Assembly (NCBI GenBank): GCA_036489775.1
Contig: DASXFC010000082.1
Span: forward strand, 1-64,000
Length of the DNA: 64,000 nt
Source: Bog-473 sp036489775
GTDB lineage: Bacteria > Actinomycetota > Acidimicrobiia > Acidimicrobiales > RAAP-2
Direction of reading: 5' to 3'
Under the pieces are notes generated by a model. It had not been told where the DNA came from. It ran no database searches and saw only the letters and a list, made by a program, of their open reading frames with translations. The position numbers and the translations under genes are program-made. Of this stretch, positions 31,880 to 41,099 are shown one piece after another (positions within the stretch are counted from its first letter, which is position 1; each line of letters starts with the position of its first letter).

Positions 31880-34210
31880 ATGGCAATCACGACCGTCGGC
31901 CCACCGATTGGGAAGGTGGCAACTTCGGACAGCGACTCAGCGCGGGTCCGCCCCCGGTGGGTCCACCTTTTCGTCAGATCTGATCCTGGGCTCGCCCGGC
32001 TCCGGCATGCCACTGAGAGCGTGCTGACCATCACCCTGGCGCTGGCAGCTGAATGGCTGTTCGTCCATGCCACCGGTGCCTTACAGGCCCGCTCTGGTGC
32101 CCTGGCCTCAACAACGAAGGCGGCCGAGGTAGCAGCGGCCAATCATGACCTCGTGGCCATCGCCATGGTGATCGGCGCCATCGTCGGTCTGATCACCAGC
32201 ATGGGCGTGAACGATGCAACCAGCAAAGGTCAGTTGACCACACTGTTGATGCTTCCCGTCCCGATCATTGCTGCCCTGGCCTTCGGCATCGCCATCGGCG
32301 ATCACCGCGTCATCGCCCTCGTCGTCATTGCCCTCGTACTGGCTTTCGGTACCTACCTGCGGCGCTTCGGACCAAGGGGATTCGTCGGTGGACAGCTGCT
32401 GTTCATCGGCTACTTCCTCGGGTTCTCCTTGCACAACGGAGTCACCGTTGGAGGACTCGGATGGCTGGCTGCTGAGGTCGGCGTGGCCTTAGCCGTTTCG
32501 GCTGCCGTACGGTTTGCCCTGTTCTACCCTCACCGGACCAAAGCCCTGCAACGGACCCAGCGCTCCTTCGATGCGCAAGCCCGCGACGTGGCCACCGGAG
32601 CCCTCGAAGTATTCGACTCGATTCCATGCAGCGCGCGGGGTGTCAAACGCATGCATCGCCGACTGCTCCGTCTCAATGAGGCCGCCCTGATGATCGACGC
32701 CCAGTTGGGGGACCCGGTCGCAGTACCAGACGGCCATTCGGGTGAACGTCTCCACCAGCGACTCTTTGACATCGAGTTGGCCTTGACCAATATCACTCGC
32801 TTTGCCGAGTCATTGGCGCGCCAACAACTCCCCGTCGATCAGCGAGCGGAAATCCGTCTGGCTTTGTTGGACGTCGCCAGCGGCAATGACGAAGAGGCCA
32901 AAGTCCACGCCGCCAAGCTGATTTCTCTCCTCCCTCCGACCGGATTTGCTCGCGCCGACGACGAATACACCGTCAGCGTGGTGGCGCACCGTTTCGCCAT
33001 ATCGGTCATCGCTCTGGCCGAAGCTATGGCCGATTGGATGTGCGTCGGCACAAGCAGGGATGACGGGGCCACCTTCTCCTCCTCGGTGGTGCTCGTCGGT
33101 GGTTGGTTGCCCGGCTCAGCCCAGGTCAGCAACGCGGCGTCGCTCGAAGGCGGAAGCCGGTGGGGCGAGAGAATCCCTCTGGCCCGCAATGTCCGCAACG
33201 CCATCCAGATCGGCATCGCTACAGGCCTCGCTCTCGTCTTGGGCGACCTGATCTCACCCCAGCGCTTTTATTGGGCGGTGCTCGCGACGTTCATTACCTT
33301 CATGGGCGCACACAATGCCGGCGAACAGATCCGCAAAGCTGTCTTCCGTGTGGTCGGAACGGTCATTGGCATTGGAGCCGGTTCGCTGCTCGTGAGTGCC
33401 GTTGGCCACCAGACCTTTTGGTCGATCGCGATCATTCTGCTCGCCCTGTTCCTCGGTCTCTACCTCATTCGGATCAGTTACGCCTTCATGGCAGTCGCCA
33501 TCACGATCACCGTCTCTCAGCTGTACCAGCAGTTAGGTGAGTTCACGAATGCCCTGCTACTGGTCCGTCTTGAGGAAACGGCGCTGGGCTCCGCCATTGC
33601 CATCGTTGTCGTCATGGTGCTGCTGCCCCTGCGCACCCGCCAGGTCTTGCGTGTCGCCATGGCTGAACAGATCGAAGCGGTTGCCCGGTTGGTCCACCAT
33701 GCCGGCGGGCGTTTGCTGGGTCGGGAGGCTCCATTCGACACCACACTGCGATCGGACGCCCGGGCGATTGACGCGGCCTACCAGGCCCTCGTCGCCACTG
33801 CCCAACCGCTACATCGCACTCTCCTGGGCGGGACGGATGAGGACGTCGCTCGGGCGCTGCACCTCGCCTCGGCCTCTCGCAACTACACCCGCAACCTGGT
33901 CGTCGACATCGAGAATGCGGGATTGACCGATGTGGACGCCCGTCTCGACGTCAGTCGGGCCAGTGCGACCCTCCAGGGCTCAATCGAAGTCGTCGCCGGG
34001 GCCGTGACTGGGCCGCGAGACGGGACATACACCCGGTCTTCGGCCATCTTTGACCAAGCCGAGCGCCGGCTGGAGGTCTCAACACACTCTGTCGACTCCA
34101 CCGAGCTCGTCCTTCGAGATTTCCGCCTTATCGACGGAACCATGGCCTCTCTGGCCGAACTCATAGGTCTCAGGATCACTGACTTCGACACCGTTGCTCT
34201 AGTGAGCTAG
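31880..34210 (+). CDS. FUSC-family inner-membrane exporter
   Basis: A 776-residue protein with two hydrophobic blocks of about six helices each (near residues 30-190 and 440-590) separated by a soluble helical region, and a soluble C-terminal part. This is the layout of FUSC/YccS/AaeB-like proteins that export aromatic acids and similar compounds. The second block contains RNAIQIGIATGLALVLGDLISPQRFYWAVLATFITFMG, the recognisable FUSC core. No periplasmic adaptor gene is nearby. It is divergent from the MarR gene and probably induced when that repressor releases the CTATATAG sites. Confidence 0.88.
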   Translation: MAITTVGPPIGKVATSDSDSARVRPRWVHLFVRSDPGLARLRHATESVLTITLALAAEWLFVHATGALQARSGALASTTKAAEVAAANHDLVAIAMVIGAIVGLITSMGVNDATSKGQLTTLLMLPVPIIAALAFGIAIGDHRVIALVVIALVLAFGTYLRRFGPRGFVGGQLLFIGYFLGFSLHNGVTVGGLGWLAAEVGVALAVSAAVRFALFYPHRTKALQRTQRSFDAQARDVATGALEVFDSIPCSARGVKRMHRRLLRLNEAALMIDAQLGDPVAVPDGHSGERLHQRLFDIELALTNITRFAESLARQQLPVDQRAEIRLALLDVASGNDEEAKVHAAKLISLLPPTGFARADDEYTVSVVAHRFAISVIALAEAMADWMCVGTSRDDGATFSSSVVLVGGWLPGSAQVSNAASLEGGSRWGERIPLARNVRNAIQIGIATGLALVLGDLISPQRFYWAVLATFITFMGAHNAGEQIRKAVFRVVGTVIGIGAGSLLVSAVGHQTFWSIAIILLALFLGLYLIRISYAFMAVAITITVSQLYQQLGEFTNALLLVRLEETALGSAIAIVVVMVLLPLRTRQVLRVAMAEQIEAVARLVHHAGGRLLGREAPFDTTLRSDARAIDAAYQALVATAQPLHRTLLGGTDEDVARALHLASASRNYTRNLVVDIENAGLTDVDARLDVSRASATLQGSIEVVAGAVTGPRDGTYTRSSAIFDQAERRLEVSTHSVDSTELVLRDFRLIDGTMASLAELIGLRITDFDTVALVS

Positions 34211-34623
34211 GTAGAGGAGCCGCCCAATCGCCGCACTGGGCCTCGCTCATACGGACAACACCGCGCCACACTGCCCGACTTGGTGGCAATGGTTCCCATC
34301 CGATGTGCTCGAGTTCGCAGAGCGTTTACCGGTCGGCCGCTCGTGGTGCTGAGACAACCGTGATTCACCGGCCTTCACGCCAGTGACATTTTTCACCCAT
34401 GCAACAGCTCGGTTGCCATCTCCATTCCGCACGTGAAAACAACGCGATTCCTGATTAGCGACCAGATGGTCGGGAACAACAACACTCGTCCGTTGCTCGC
34501 CGAGAGTAACCACGTCAGGCGAGCCAGGGACACACATCGGGTGTTCATGCGTCGGCCAGATGCCTATACGTGTTGCTCGGTCAATCCACCCTTGAACCCT
34601 GATACCAGAAGGAGAAATTACCC
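34211..34623. other. Intergenic stretch upstream of the decayed secreted-protein gene
   Basis: No gene is supported. A minus-strand open frame (34247-34537) lacks recognisable features. The right end holds a strong ribosome-binding site AGAAGGAG (about 34607-34614) for the downstream reading frame, so the promoter of that gene should lie here, but I cannot assign it. Confidence 0.4.
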
Positions 34624-35089
34624 ATGTTCAAGCGTCTGTCTCGTTACGCCTGCATTGCCGCCTTGGCCGGTGCGGGCATCGTTGCTGCGTCGAGCGCGGC
34701 CAACGCCCAGAGCAGTACCACTGTCAACGGTTCGGTCAACGCCCTTGGCAAGACGTGCACCTGGACCAACGGCACCGCCACTGAGACTCCCACGACCATC
34801 AACGCCAGCTCCATCAACCCTCCTGGCGGCAACCTCAGCTGTAGCAGCGGCGTCTCGGCGGCCCTTGAGAACAGCCCAAGCGTCAGCTTCAACGACACCG
34901 CCGGCACCGCTACCGTGGCCTCGCTCACGGCATAGGTGACCTTCGACGGTATCAACTGCGAGTACACGGCTACCAACGCGGTCCTCGACGACGCGTGACT
35001 ACTCGGGCACGTCCAGCGCGGCCAAGTCCGGGGGCAACTTCCTCTGCCCCAGCTCGGTCAGCCTCGGCTCCACGCTGGACTTCTCGTGA
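34624..35089 (+). pseudogene. Decayed gene for a small secreted two-repeat protein
   Basis: The frame begins with a clear signal peptide (MFKRLSRYACIAALAGAGIVAASSAANAQ) and runs to an amber stop at 34933-34935. Beyond it the same frame continues sensibly (VTFDGINCEYTATNAVLDD) to 34998, and then the +1 frame (from 34997) continues with DYSGTSSAAKSGG and NFLCPSSVSLGSTLDFS to a stop at 35087-35089. The two halves look like repeats: C-x-[WY]-T, then GGN[LF]-x-C-x-S-x-VS. One nonsense change and one frameshift therefore explain the sequence. The 103-residue N-terminal piece could still be made and secreted. Family unknown. Confidence 0.7.
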
Positions 35090-35317
35090 GGACGTGATGG
35101 GCTGACGATCGCGGCTTGCCTGCCGCGGATTCTCACTTCGGCTGCGCGCCCGTGTGTCGGAGAAGCCCGGCGCCCGGGCACCGCCGCACCACGATGGGTC
35201 GGACGACCACGGTGGCGGAGTACCACCTCTGTTATGGGACCGATGCCAGTCGACGACCGACACCGCTAACGTCGAGGGCGATTCCAGACTTCTCACAACC
35301 AGAGGAGGGATGCCCGA

Positions 35318-36412
35318 GTGGTAATGGGCGATCGTCCAGAAGTGAAAACCGCGTCCGGCCCCGTCACCGCACTCGATGCCAGCCTGCTGGCGCAACAGTT
35401 GGTGGTGGCGCTGGCCCGGGTCCCCTTCCGTCAACCGCTGACCGGTCCGTCGTCCAAGCCGGCCAATCTCGCCATCTCAGTCACGCGCGAAGTCCTGCGG
35501 TCCTTCATCGGCTATGCCGCATCGTTGCGGATCCCGGAATTCCGTTCGCTTGAGGTCGTTCTCGACAACATCTGCTCCGTTGTCTTGCCCCCCGTCGTCC
35601 GAGCGTTTCAGGTCGACGGCCGCAGTGCAGAACTTGGAGGCGTCCCAGGCATTCTCTATGTGCCCCGGGGGGTGGATCCCGTCGGAGTCGTTCTGTACCT
35701 GCACGGGGGCGGGTACATCGGCACCTCGCCGAGGATGTACGCCGCCTTTACGGCGCAACTGTGCCGGGAGACCGAGTGCGCGATGTTCGTCGCCGACTAC
35801 CGGCTGGCGCCGGAGTTCCCCTATCCTGCAGCTGCTGAGGACGCCTCAGCGGTCTATCGAGACCTCATGGGTCGCGGTGTGCCGCCTGAACGGATTCTCA
35901 TCGCCGGGGATTCGGGCGGAGGCGGCTTGGCCAATACAGTTCTCCTCGCCTCTCCCGAGCGGATTGACCCAATCAGGCCGGCCGGTCTCGTGCTCTTCTC
36001 ACCTGAGGTCGACCTACGGCTCGATGAACCGTCGGTCACGGAGAATGCCGAGTCGGACATTTTGCCTTGGAACATCCCGACCGCGTCGTACCTTCATGGC
36101 GCCGATGCCACCAGCGCATCCCTCGATCCGCTCAATGCCGACGTCAGTGCCTTCCCTCCCACTTTCGTCTGTTGGGGCGGCGATGAAATGTTCCGGGATC
36201 CCATTCGGAGGTACGTCGGTCGTCTCCAAGCGGCTGGCGTCCCGACGACAGCCCGGGAGCACGAAGGCATGTTCCACGTGTTCCCCATCCTGATGCCCTG
36301 GGCCGACAGCAGCCGAAGTGTCTTCTCCAGTCTTCGCGAGTTCGTCCACAAGCTCGTGGCCGACGCACCACCCTTGCCGGCAGCTGCGATGGTCGTCCGT
36401 CCTCCGGCCTAA
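35318..36412 (+). CDS. Alpha/beta hydrolase, hormone-sensitive-lipase (HSL) type esterase
   Basis: A 364-residue carboxylesterase. It has the HSL oxyanion motif HGGG (129-132), nucleophile Ser199 in GDSGGGG, acidic residue in GGDEMFRD (about 289-293) and His320 in GMFHVFP. An N-terminal cap of about 100 residues precedes the domain. The GTG start at 35318 is favoured by GAGGAGGG 9 bases upstream. Its stop codon overlaps the stop of the convergent luciferase-like gene by three bases. The substrate is unknown; short-chain acyl esters are typical. Confidence 0.93.
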   Translation: MVMGDRPEVKTASGPVTALDASLLAQQLVVALARVPFRQPLTGPSSKPANLAISVTREVLRSFIGYAASLRIPEFRSLEVVLDNICSVVLPPVVRAFQVDGRSAELGGVPGILYVPRGVDPVGVVLYLHGGGYIGTSPRMYAAFTAQLCRETECAMFVADYRLAPEFPYPAAAEDASAVYRDLMGRGVPPERILIAGDSGGGGLANTVLLASPERIDPIRPAGLVLFSPEVDLRLDEPSVTENAESDILPWNIPTASYLHGADATSASLDPLNADVSAFPPTFVCWGGDEMFRDPIRRYVGRLQAAGVPTTAREHEGMFHVFPILMPWADSSRSVFSSLREFVHKLVADAPPLPAAAMVVRPPA

Positions 36413-37428
36413 ACCGGATCGAGGCCCCATACTCCGGCCACCAGCCGTAACGACTGGAGCCGGGATTCGTACGAGTGGGCCCGGGTCGACACGATGAGCT
36501 CGTCCGCCCCGGTCCGGCGCTGCAATGAATCGAGGACGTCGCGCACCACGTCGGGCGTGCCGATGGCGTGGGTCCGCATGGTGTCGTCGACCAGGGCTTG
36601 TTCGGCCAGCGAGAAGTCGTAGGCCGCCGCTTCCTCGGGGCTGGGCAGTCGGGTCATGCGGCCGCTGCGCAGCCACACCGTGCTCAAGGCTGACGGCCCG
36701 GCCAGCCAACGAGCCTCTTCCTCGGTGGGCGCGCACAGCACCGACACGCCGACCATCACCTTGGGCTGGTCCAAGAAGATGGAGGGCCGGAAGTGGGTCC
36801 GGTAGGTCTCGATGGCCTGGTCGAGCAGCTGGGGTGCGAAGTGGTAGGCGAAGGAGTAGGGCAAGCCGATCATCCCTGCCAGTTGGGCGCTGAAGAGAGA
36901 AGAGCCCAGTAGCCAAACTTCTGGGAGATAACCACTACCCGGGGTGGGAGCGGGCGCCGATGGCGGCGCGTCGCCCTCGGACGGCAGTAGGTAGCGCAGC
37001 AGCGCCACCACATCGTCAGGAAAGGTATCGGCATCCAGGCCGGCGTTGCGGCGGAGGGCCCGGGCGGTGACGGGGTCCGTGCCGGGCGCCCGGCCCAGAC
37101 CGAGGTCGATGCGCCCTTCGTGCAGGGCCTCGAGGGTGGCGAACTGCTCGGCTACCACCAGTGGCGAATGGTTGGGCAACATCACGCCACCTGATCCGAC
37201 CCGGATCGAGGAGGTGGCGTTGGCCAGGTGGGCGATGAGAACGGCCGGCGCTGAACTGGCCACCGCCGGCATGCCGTGGTGCTCAGCCACCCAGATCCGG
37301 TGGTAGCCCAGTCGCTCCACCTCGACGGCCGTCCGGGTGGTGTCGGCCAAGGCCTGGGCTGGGGTGGCGTTCGAGGCCACGGTGGCCAGATCGAGAACGG
37401 AGAGGGGAATCACACCTATGGACAACAC
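36409..37428 (-). CDS. Luciferase-like (LLM) flavin-dependent monooxygenase
   Basis: About 340 residues with the single-component LLM pattern: IPLSVLDLATVASNATPAQAL, YHRIWVAEHHGMPAVASSAP, IRVGSGGVMLPNHSPLVVAEQFATLEALHEGRIDLGLGRAPGTDP. Such proteins use reduced FMN (or F420 in some relatives) to oxidise organic substrates. The open frame extends to 37518, but the conserved part begins near VLSIGVIPLSVLDL, so I placed the start at GTG 37428; GTG 37413 is also possible. It sits just downstream of the P450 of the catabolic operon on the same strand and may belong to it. Confidence 0.9.
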   Translation of the reverse strand: MLSIGVIPLSVLDLATVASNATPAQALADTTRTAVEVERLGYHRIWVAEHHGMPAVASSAPAVLIAHLANATSSIRVGSGGVMLPNHSPLVVAEQFATLEALHEGRIDLGLGRAPGTDPVTARALRRNAGLDADTFPDDVVALLRYLLPSEGDAPPSAPAPTPGSGYLPEVWLLGSSLFSAQLAGMIGLPYSFAYHFAPQLLDQAIETYRTHFRPSIFLDQPKVMVGVSVLCAPTEEEARWLAGPSALSTVWLRSGRMTRLPSPEEAAAYDFSLAEQALVDDTMRTHAIGTPDVVRDVLDSLQRRTGADELIVSTRAHSYESRLQSLRLVAGVWGLDPV

Positions 37429-37550
37429 GGTGGACAAGGGCTTTCTTCCCCGATGTCCTGGCGCGTGCATTCGAGCGGCACGCCCTTGCCCCAGGTCAAC
37501 GACAGTGCTCTGGGCCACGTCCTCAGGTGGTGGACGAGATCAGTTGGCCA

Positions 37551-38732
37551 TCAGGAGCGGCCGGCGCGAACCACGGTCACGGGTAGCGAGCTGAACGACC
37601 GGATGAGGTTGTTGCGCTTGCGGACCGGTGGTCCATCGAGCTTGATCGTCTCGACTCGCTCGACCAGCGCGCTGAGCACGGCTGCCCCCTCCAGGCGGGC
37701 CAGGCCCATGCCGACACACGCGTGCTCACCGAAACCGAAGGCGAGCTGGCCGGCGCTCTCGCGCCTGATGTCGAATCGGTCGGGATCATCCCATCGCCGC
37801 TCGTCGCGGTTCGCCGAGGCGAAGCTGACCAATACCCGAGATCCGGCCCGAAGATCGACGCCATCCACGCTGGTGTCCACCCGGGCGACTCTGGTGAAGC
37901 AGCTGATCGGACTCTCGATGCGGAGCACCTCGTTGAAAGCGCCCTTGATGCGATCCGGGTCTTCGCGCAGGAGCTGCCACTGGTCGGGGTGGGTGGCCAA
38001 CAGCCACACGGCGTTGCCGAGGGCGCTGATCGTGGTGTCGAGCGACGGAGCGAGATAGTCGATGAACAGCATCGGGCACCTCGACCGTTCGATTTCGCCC
38101 CGGTCGACGGCCCGCTGGATCCGGGCACCGAAGCAGTGCTCGGGCAACTCCAACTGGGCCAGTTGCTGCGCGTAGGCGCTCATGGCAAGGATGCCATCGC
38201 CGGCCGCGATGGCACGCTCATTGAGCGGACCGAGTCCGTCGAACTGGGCCGCGGCCCAGTCGACCAGGTGCTCGCGGCCTTCAGCGGGCCATCCGAGGAG
38301 GTCGGGGACCCAGGTCGCTGGCAAGACCTCGGCCAGATCGGTCACGGCGTCGAAACTCCGGCCTTCGACGAGGCGATCGACGATCGCTTCGGCCATGGCC
38401 TGGGCGTCGGGACGCAAATCGGCCAGGGCTCGCGGGGTCAGGGGCCGACCGATGATCTCCCGCTGTACCCGGTGTTCTTCGCCGTCGCTCATGAGAGTAG
38501 TGCCGCGGCCGAGAGTGCTGATGACGTCGTTCAGCGCAACGCCCTCCCCGGAGACGAAGGTGGCATGGTCGCCGAGGATGCCCCGCACGTCGGAATAACG
38601 GGCCGCGGCGTGCATCCCATGGGCCTCGAGCCAGACGATGGGACCGGCGTCGCGCAGTGCTTGGAGATGCGGATACGGATCGTCGAGCGCGGCATCGGTG
38701 AAGAGATCGGCGCCGTACCGAGGAATCTTCAC
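37551..38732 (-). CDS. Cytochrome P450
   Basis: A 393-residue bacterial class I P450. The I-helix motif APSLDTT, the K-helix ExxR in NEVLRIE, and the heme-binding loop FGFGEHACVGMG with its Cys thiolate are all present. Redox partners are not encoded nearby. The start is GTG 38732, only 13 bases after the stop of the FAH-type gene, and upstream frame contents look non-coding. As the last gene of the ring-cleavage operon it probably oxidises the same substrate family, for example hydroxylating or dealkylating an aromatic precursor (inference). Confidence 0.94.
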   Translation of the reverse strand: MKIPRYGADLFTDAALDDPYPHLQALRDAGPIVWLEAHGMHAAARYSDVRGILGDHATFVSGEGVALNDVISTLGRGTTLMSDGEEHRVQREIIGRPLTPRALADLRPDAQAMAEAIVDRLVEGRSFDAVTDLAEVLPATWVPDLLGWPAEGREHLVDWAAAQFDGLGPLNERAIAAGDGILAMSAYAQQLAQLELPEHCFGARIQRAVDRGEIERSRCPMLFIDYLAPSLDTTISALGNAVWLLATHPDQWQLLREDPDRIKGAFNEVLRIESPISCFTRVARVDTSVDGVDLRAGSRVLVSFASANRDERRWDDPDRFDIRRESAGQLAFGFGEHACVGMGLARLEGAAVLSALVERVETIKLDGPPVRKRNNLIRSFSSLPVTVVRAGRS

Positions 38733-38745
38733 CGTTCGAGCACCA

Positions 38746-39573
38746 TCACACACAACGGTTCCGGAGCGTGCCGATGCCCTCGATCCAGGTCTCGAGGAGC
38801 TGACCCGGCCGCAGGAAGCGCGGCGGTTGGCGGGTGGCACCGATGCCCGCCGGAGTGCCGGTGAAGAGCACATCGCCGGGGAGCAGCGGCAGAACGGCGG
38901 ACAGCTGGGCGATCAGGCTCGGCACGCTGAAGATGAGATCGGAGGTGCGCGCGTCCTGCACCGTCTCACCGTCGACCGAGCAGCCCAGGGCCAGGTCGTC
39001 GGGATCGGCGAACTCGTCGGGCGTCACCAGCCATGGCCCCATCGGCCCATAGCCGCGACGGGACTTCCCCAACGAAAACTGCGAACCAGCCGCGAACTGG
39101 AGGGTGCGGTCACTGATGTCCTGCCCGACGGTGAGGCCGGCGACGTGCGACCAGGCGTCGGCCTCCTCGACCCGATCGGCGCCAGAGCCGATGACGACCA
39201 CCAGCTCGACCTCCCAATCGGTGGTGTCGCCCACGATCTCGATATCGTCGAACGGTCCGGACAGGGATGCCGGAAACTTCGTGAAGGTGGCCGGGACGCT
39301 CGGCAACGCCATCCCGGACTCTTCGGCGTGACTCTGGTAGTTCAAGCCGATGGCAAAGACTTGCCGTGGTGCCGGCACCGGACTCAGGAGCTCGGTCTCG
39401 ACCAGGGCCGCTGTCCCAGCGGGCATGCTCGGGGCGGACTCGACGAACGCCGCCCAGTCCTGCAAGACACTCATCGGGTCGGGGCCGAATCGGCCGCCCG
39501 ATGCGTCATGGACATCGGTGATCGCACCGTCCAGGACGAGCACGGCACGCCCGTGGTGATTGGCGAGTTTCAT
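38746..39573 (-). CDS. Fumarylacetoacetate-hydrolase (FAH) family protein
   Basis: A 275-residue FAH-fold enzyme. Metal-binding acidic residues appear in DWEVELVVVIG and in the downstream GLTVGQDISDRT, and the family signature SLGKSRRGYGPMGPWLVTPDE is clear, as is GDVLFTGTPAGIG. Such enzymes act as hydrolases, isomerases/decarboxylases or hydratases on keto acids from aromatic ring cleavage. ATG 39573 overlaps the flavin monooxygenase stop (ATGA). In this operon it would process the product of meta-cleavage, such as a 2-hydroxydienoate (inference). Confidence 0.93.
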   Translation of the reverse strand: MKLANHHGRAVLVLDGAITDVHDASGGRFGPDPMSVLQDWAAFVESAPSMPAGTAALVETELLSPVPAPRQVFAIGLNYQSHAEESGMALPSVPATFTKFPASLSGPFDDIEIVGDTTDWEVELVVVIGSGADRVEEADAWSHVAGLTVGQDISDRTLQFAAGSQFSLGKSRRGYGPMGPWLVTPDEFADPDDLALGCSVDGETVQDARTSDLIFSVPSLIAQLSAVLPLLPGDVLFTGTPAGIGATRQPPRFLRPGQLLETWIEGIGTLRNRCV

Positions 39574-41099
39574 ATGGTGGTCCCCTTCGTGAGGTGGTGG
39601 CGGAGGTCCGCCAGCAACCTGGTGGCGTCCGGTGCCCCTGTCGCCGTGCCATAGAGGTAGAAGTCCGGGCGCTGCAAGGCGCACGTGGTCTGATGCTCTT
39701 CGAACCAGCGAATAAAGAAGGGATCGGGATCGGCCAGCGCGACCGCACGGCCACCGATCGCCTCGAACCAGGCGCGCTCGTCGCGACCGATGCATTCGAC
39801 GTCGGTGCCCAGGAGCAGGAGGCGCCAGCCGTTGCCGTAGGCCTGGTCGAACCGCTGGCCGCGGTCCTTGCCCTGCACCATCTGCCTGCCGGCGTGCGGG
39901 GCGGTCGGGTGGATGAACCCCGAGGTGATATCCGGGAGCCCGGGCGCCGATGCCGGTTCGTCGCCCACGCCGGCGGCCATGGCCTCGTCGCGCGCTGCGG
40001 CCTCGGCCGGATCGGGCACGCAGATCACCTTCCCGAGCTCCATTGAGAAGTCGATCGCCGCCCTGACGCTGGGCAACCGCTCGGACTGGTAACTCTCGAG
40101 CAGTTCGGCGGAGGCCAGGTCATCGAGTACCAAATCGAGTTTCCAGGCCAGATTGGCGGCGTCACGCAGGCCCGAACACATGCCTTGACCGGCAAACGGG
40201 GGCATGAGGTGGGCGGCGTCGCCAGCCAGGAAGACGCGGTCGGCGCGCCAGGTCTCGGCGTAGCTGGCATTGAACGTGTAGACAGCATGGCGCTCCAGCT
40301 TGGCGTTCCCTGGATGCACATCCCAGGAAGCCAGCAGCTCCCATGCCCGCTTCTCTTCGTTCAGCTCGTCGAGCGACTCGTTCGGCAGGCGCATGAACTC
40401 CCAGCGGCGCCGACCCGGCCCTCCGGAGACCGCGGTCGTCGGTCGAGCCGGGTCACAGATCTGCAGGTTGATCGGGTCGAACGGGCGAGGCTGGTCGAGG
40501 GCGACATCCACGATGAGCCAGTCGTAGAAGAACCCGAGGTCGATCATTGGCAACTCGGCCAGTGTCCGTACCGTGCTGTTGGCGCCGTCGCATCCGACGA
40601 CGTAGTGGGCCGAGACACTGGTGCCGTCGGCACCGGACACGACGACACACCCGGCGTGCTGCTCCAGGCCCGTGACCTCGACGCCGCGGCGGACGTCCAC
40701 CCCGACCTGGCGGGCGCGGCGGTCGAGCAGCTGCTCCACCATGGGCTGGTTGAACATCGACGAGGCCGGCCATCCCGATGGGCCGTCGCCCGCCTGGCCG
40801 AACCGCAGCAGGGTGGTTCCCGCGGCGTTGCGCCACTCGTAGACGTCGGCCGGCTCGCTGACGGTCCGCAACTCGTCGCCGATCCCGCAGGACTGGAGAA
40901 TGCGCCCGACCTCGTGGTCGAAATGCACGGCGCGAGGGAGCGGATACGGATCGGGCCACCGCTCGAGCACCCTCACCGTGTGCCCGAGCTGAGCCAGCAA
41001 GATGGCCAGGGCGGTGCCGACCGGGCCGTAGCCGACGATCGCGACATCTACGTCGATGTCGATATCGATGTCGATGTCGATGTCGACGTCGGGGGTCAT
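39570..41099 (-). CDS. FAD-dependent aromatic monooxygenase, PHBH/MhpA-like
   Basis: A 509-residue flavoprotein hydroxylase of group A. It shows the Rossmann motif GYGPVGTALA just after the N terminus, the DG motif in VVGCDGANSTV, and the GD motif in FLAGDAAHLMPPFAGQGMCSGLRDAANLAWKL, which together define phenol-type hydroxylases such as MhpA. A thioredoxin-like C-terminal part is probable. The N terminus carries an odd run of alternating Asp-Ile/Asp-Val encoded by a hexanucleotide repeat. Start and stop both overlap neighbours by ATGA. It should hydroxylate a phenolic ring to the catechol used by the adjacent dioxygenase. Confidence 0.94.
   Translation of the reverse strand: MTPDVDIDIDIDIDIDVDVAIVGYGPVGTALAILLAQLGHTVRVLERWPDPYPLPRAVHFDHEVGRILQSCGIGDELRTVSEPADVYEWRNAAGTTLLRFGQAGDGPSGWPASSMFNQPMVEQLLDRRARQVGVDVRRGVEVTGLEQHAGCVVVSGADGTSVSAHYVVGCDGANSTVRTLAELPMIDLGFFYDWLIVDVALDQPRPFDPINLQICDPARPTTAVSGGPGRRRWEFMRLPNESLDELNEEKRAWELLASWDVHPGNAKLERHAVYTFNASYAETWRADRVFLAGDAAHLMPPFAGQGMCSGLRDAANLAWKLDLVLDDLASAELLESYQSERLPSVRAAIDFSMELGKVICVPDPAEAAARDEAMAAGVGDEPASAPGLPDITSGFIHPTAPHAGRQMVQGKDRGQRFDQAYGNGWRLLLLGTDVECIGRDERAWFEAIGGRAVALADPDPFFIRWFEEHQTTCALQRPDFYLYGTATGAPDATRLLADLRHHLTKGTTI
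41044..41092. repeat. Hexanucleotide repeat in the 5' end of the flavin monooxygenase gene
   Basis: About eight GACATC-like hexamers, slightly diverged, encode the Asp-Ile/Asp-Val run at residues 4-19. It adjoins the first beta strand of the FAD fold (VAIVGYG). Copy-number changes would keep the frame. Confidence 0.9.

Noticed and set aside
34247..34537. 96-codon minus-strand frame in the 413-base gap after the FUSC gene
   Set aside because: No ribosome-binding site, no motif and mixed composition; not distinguishable from chance.
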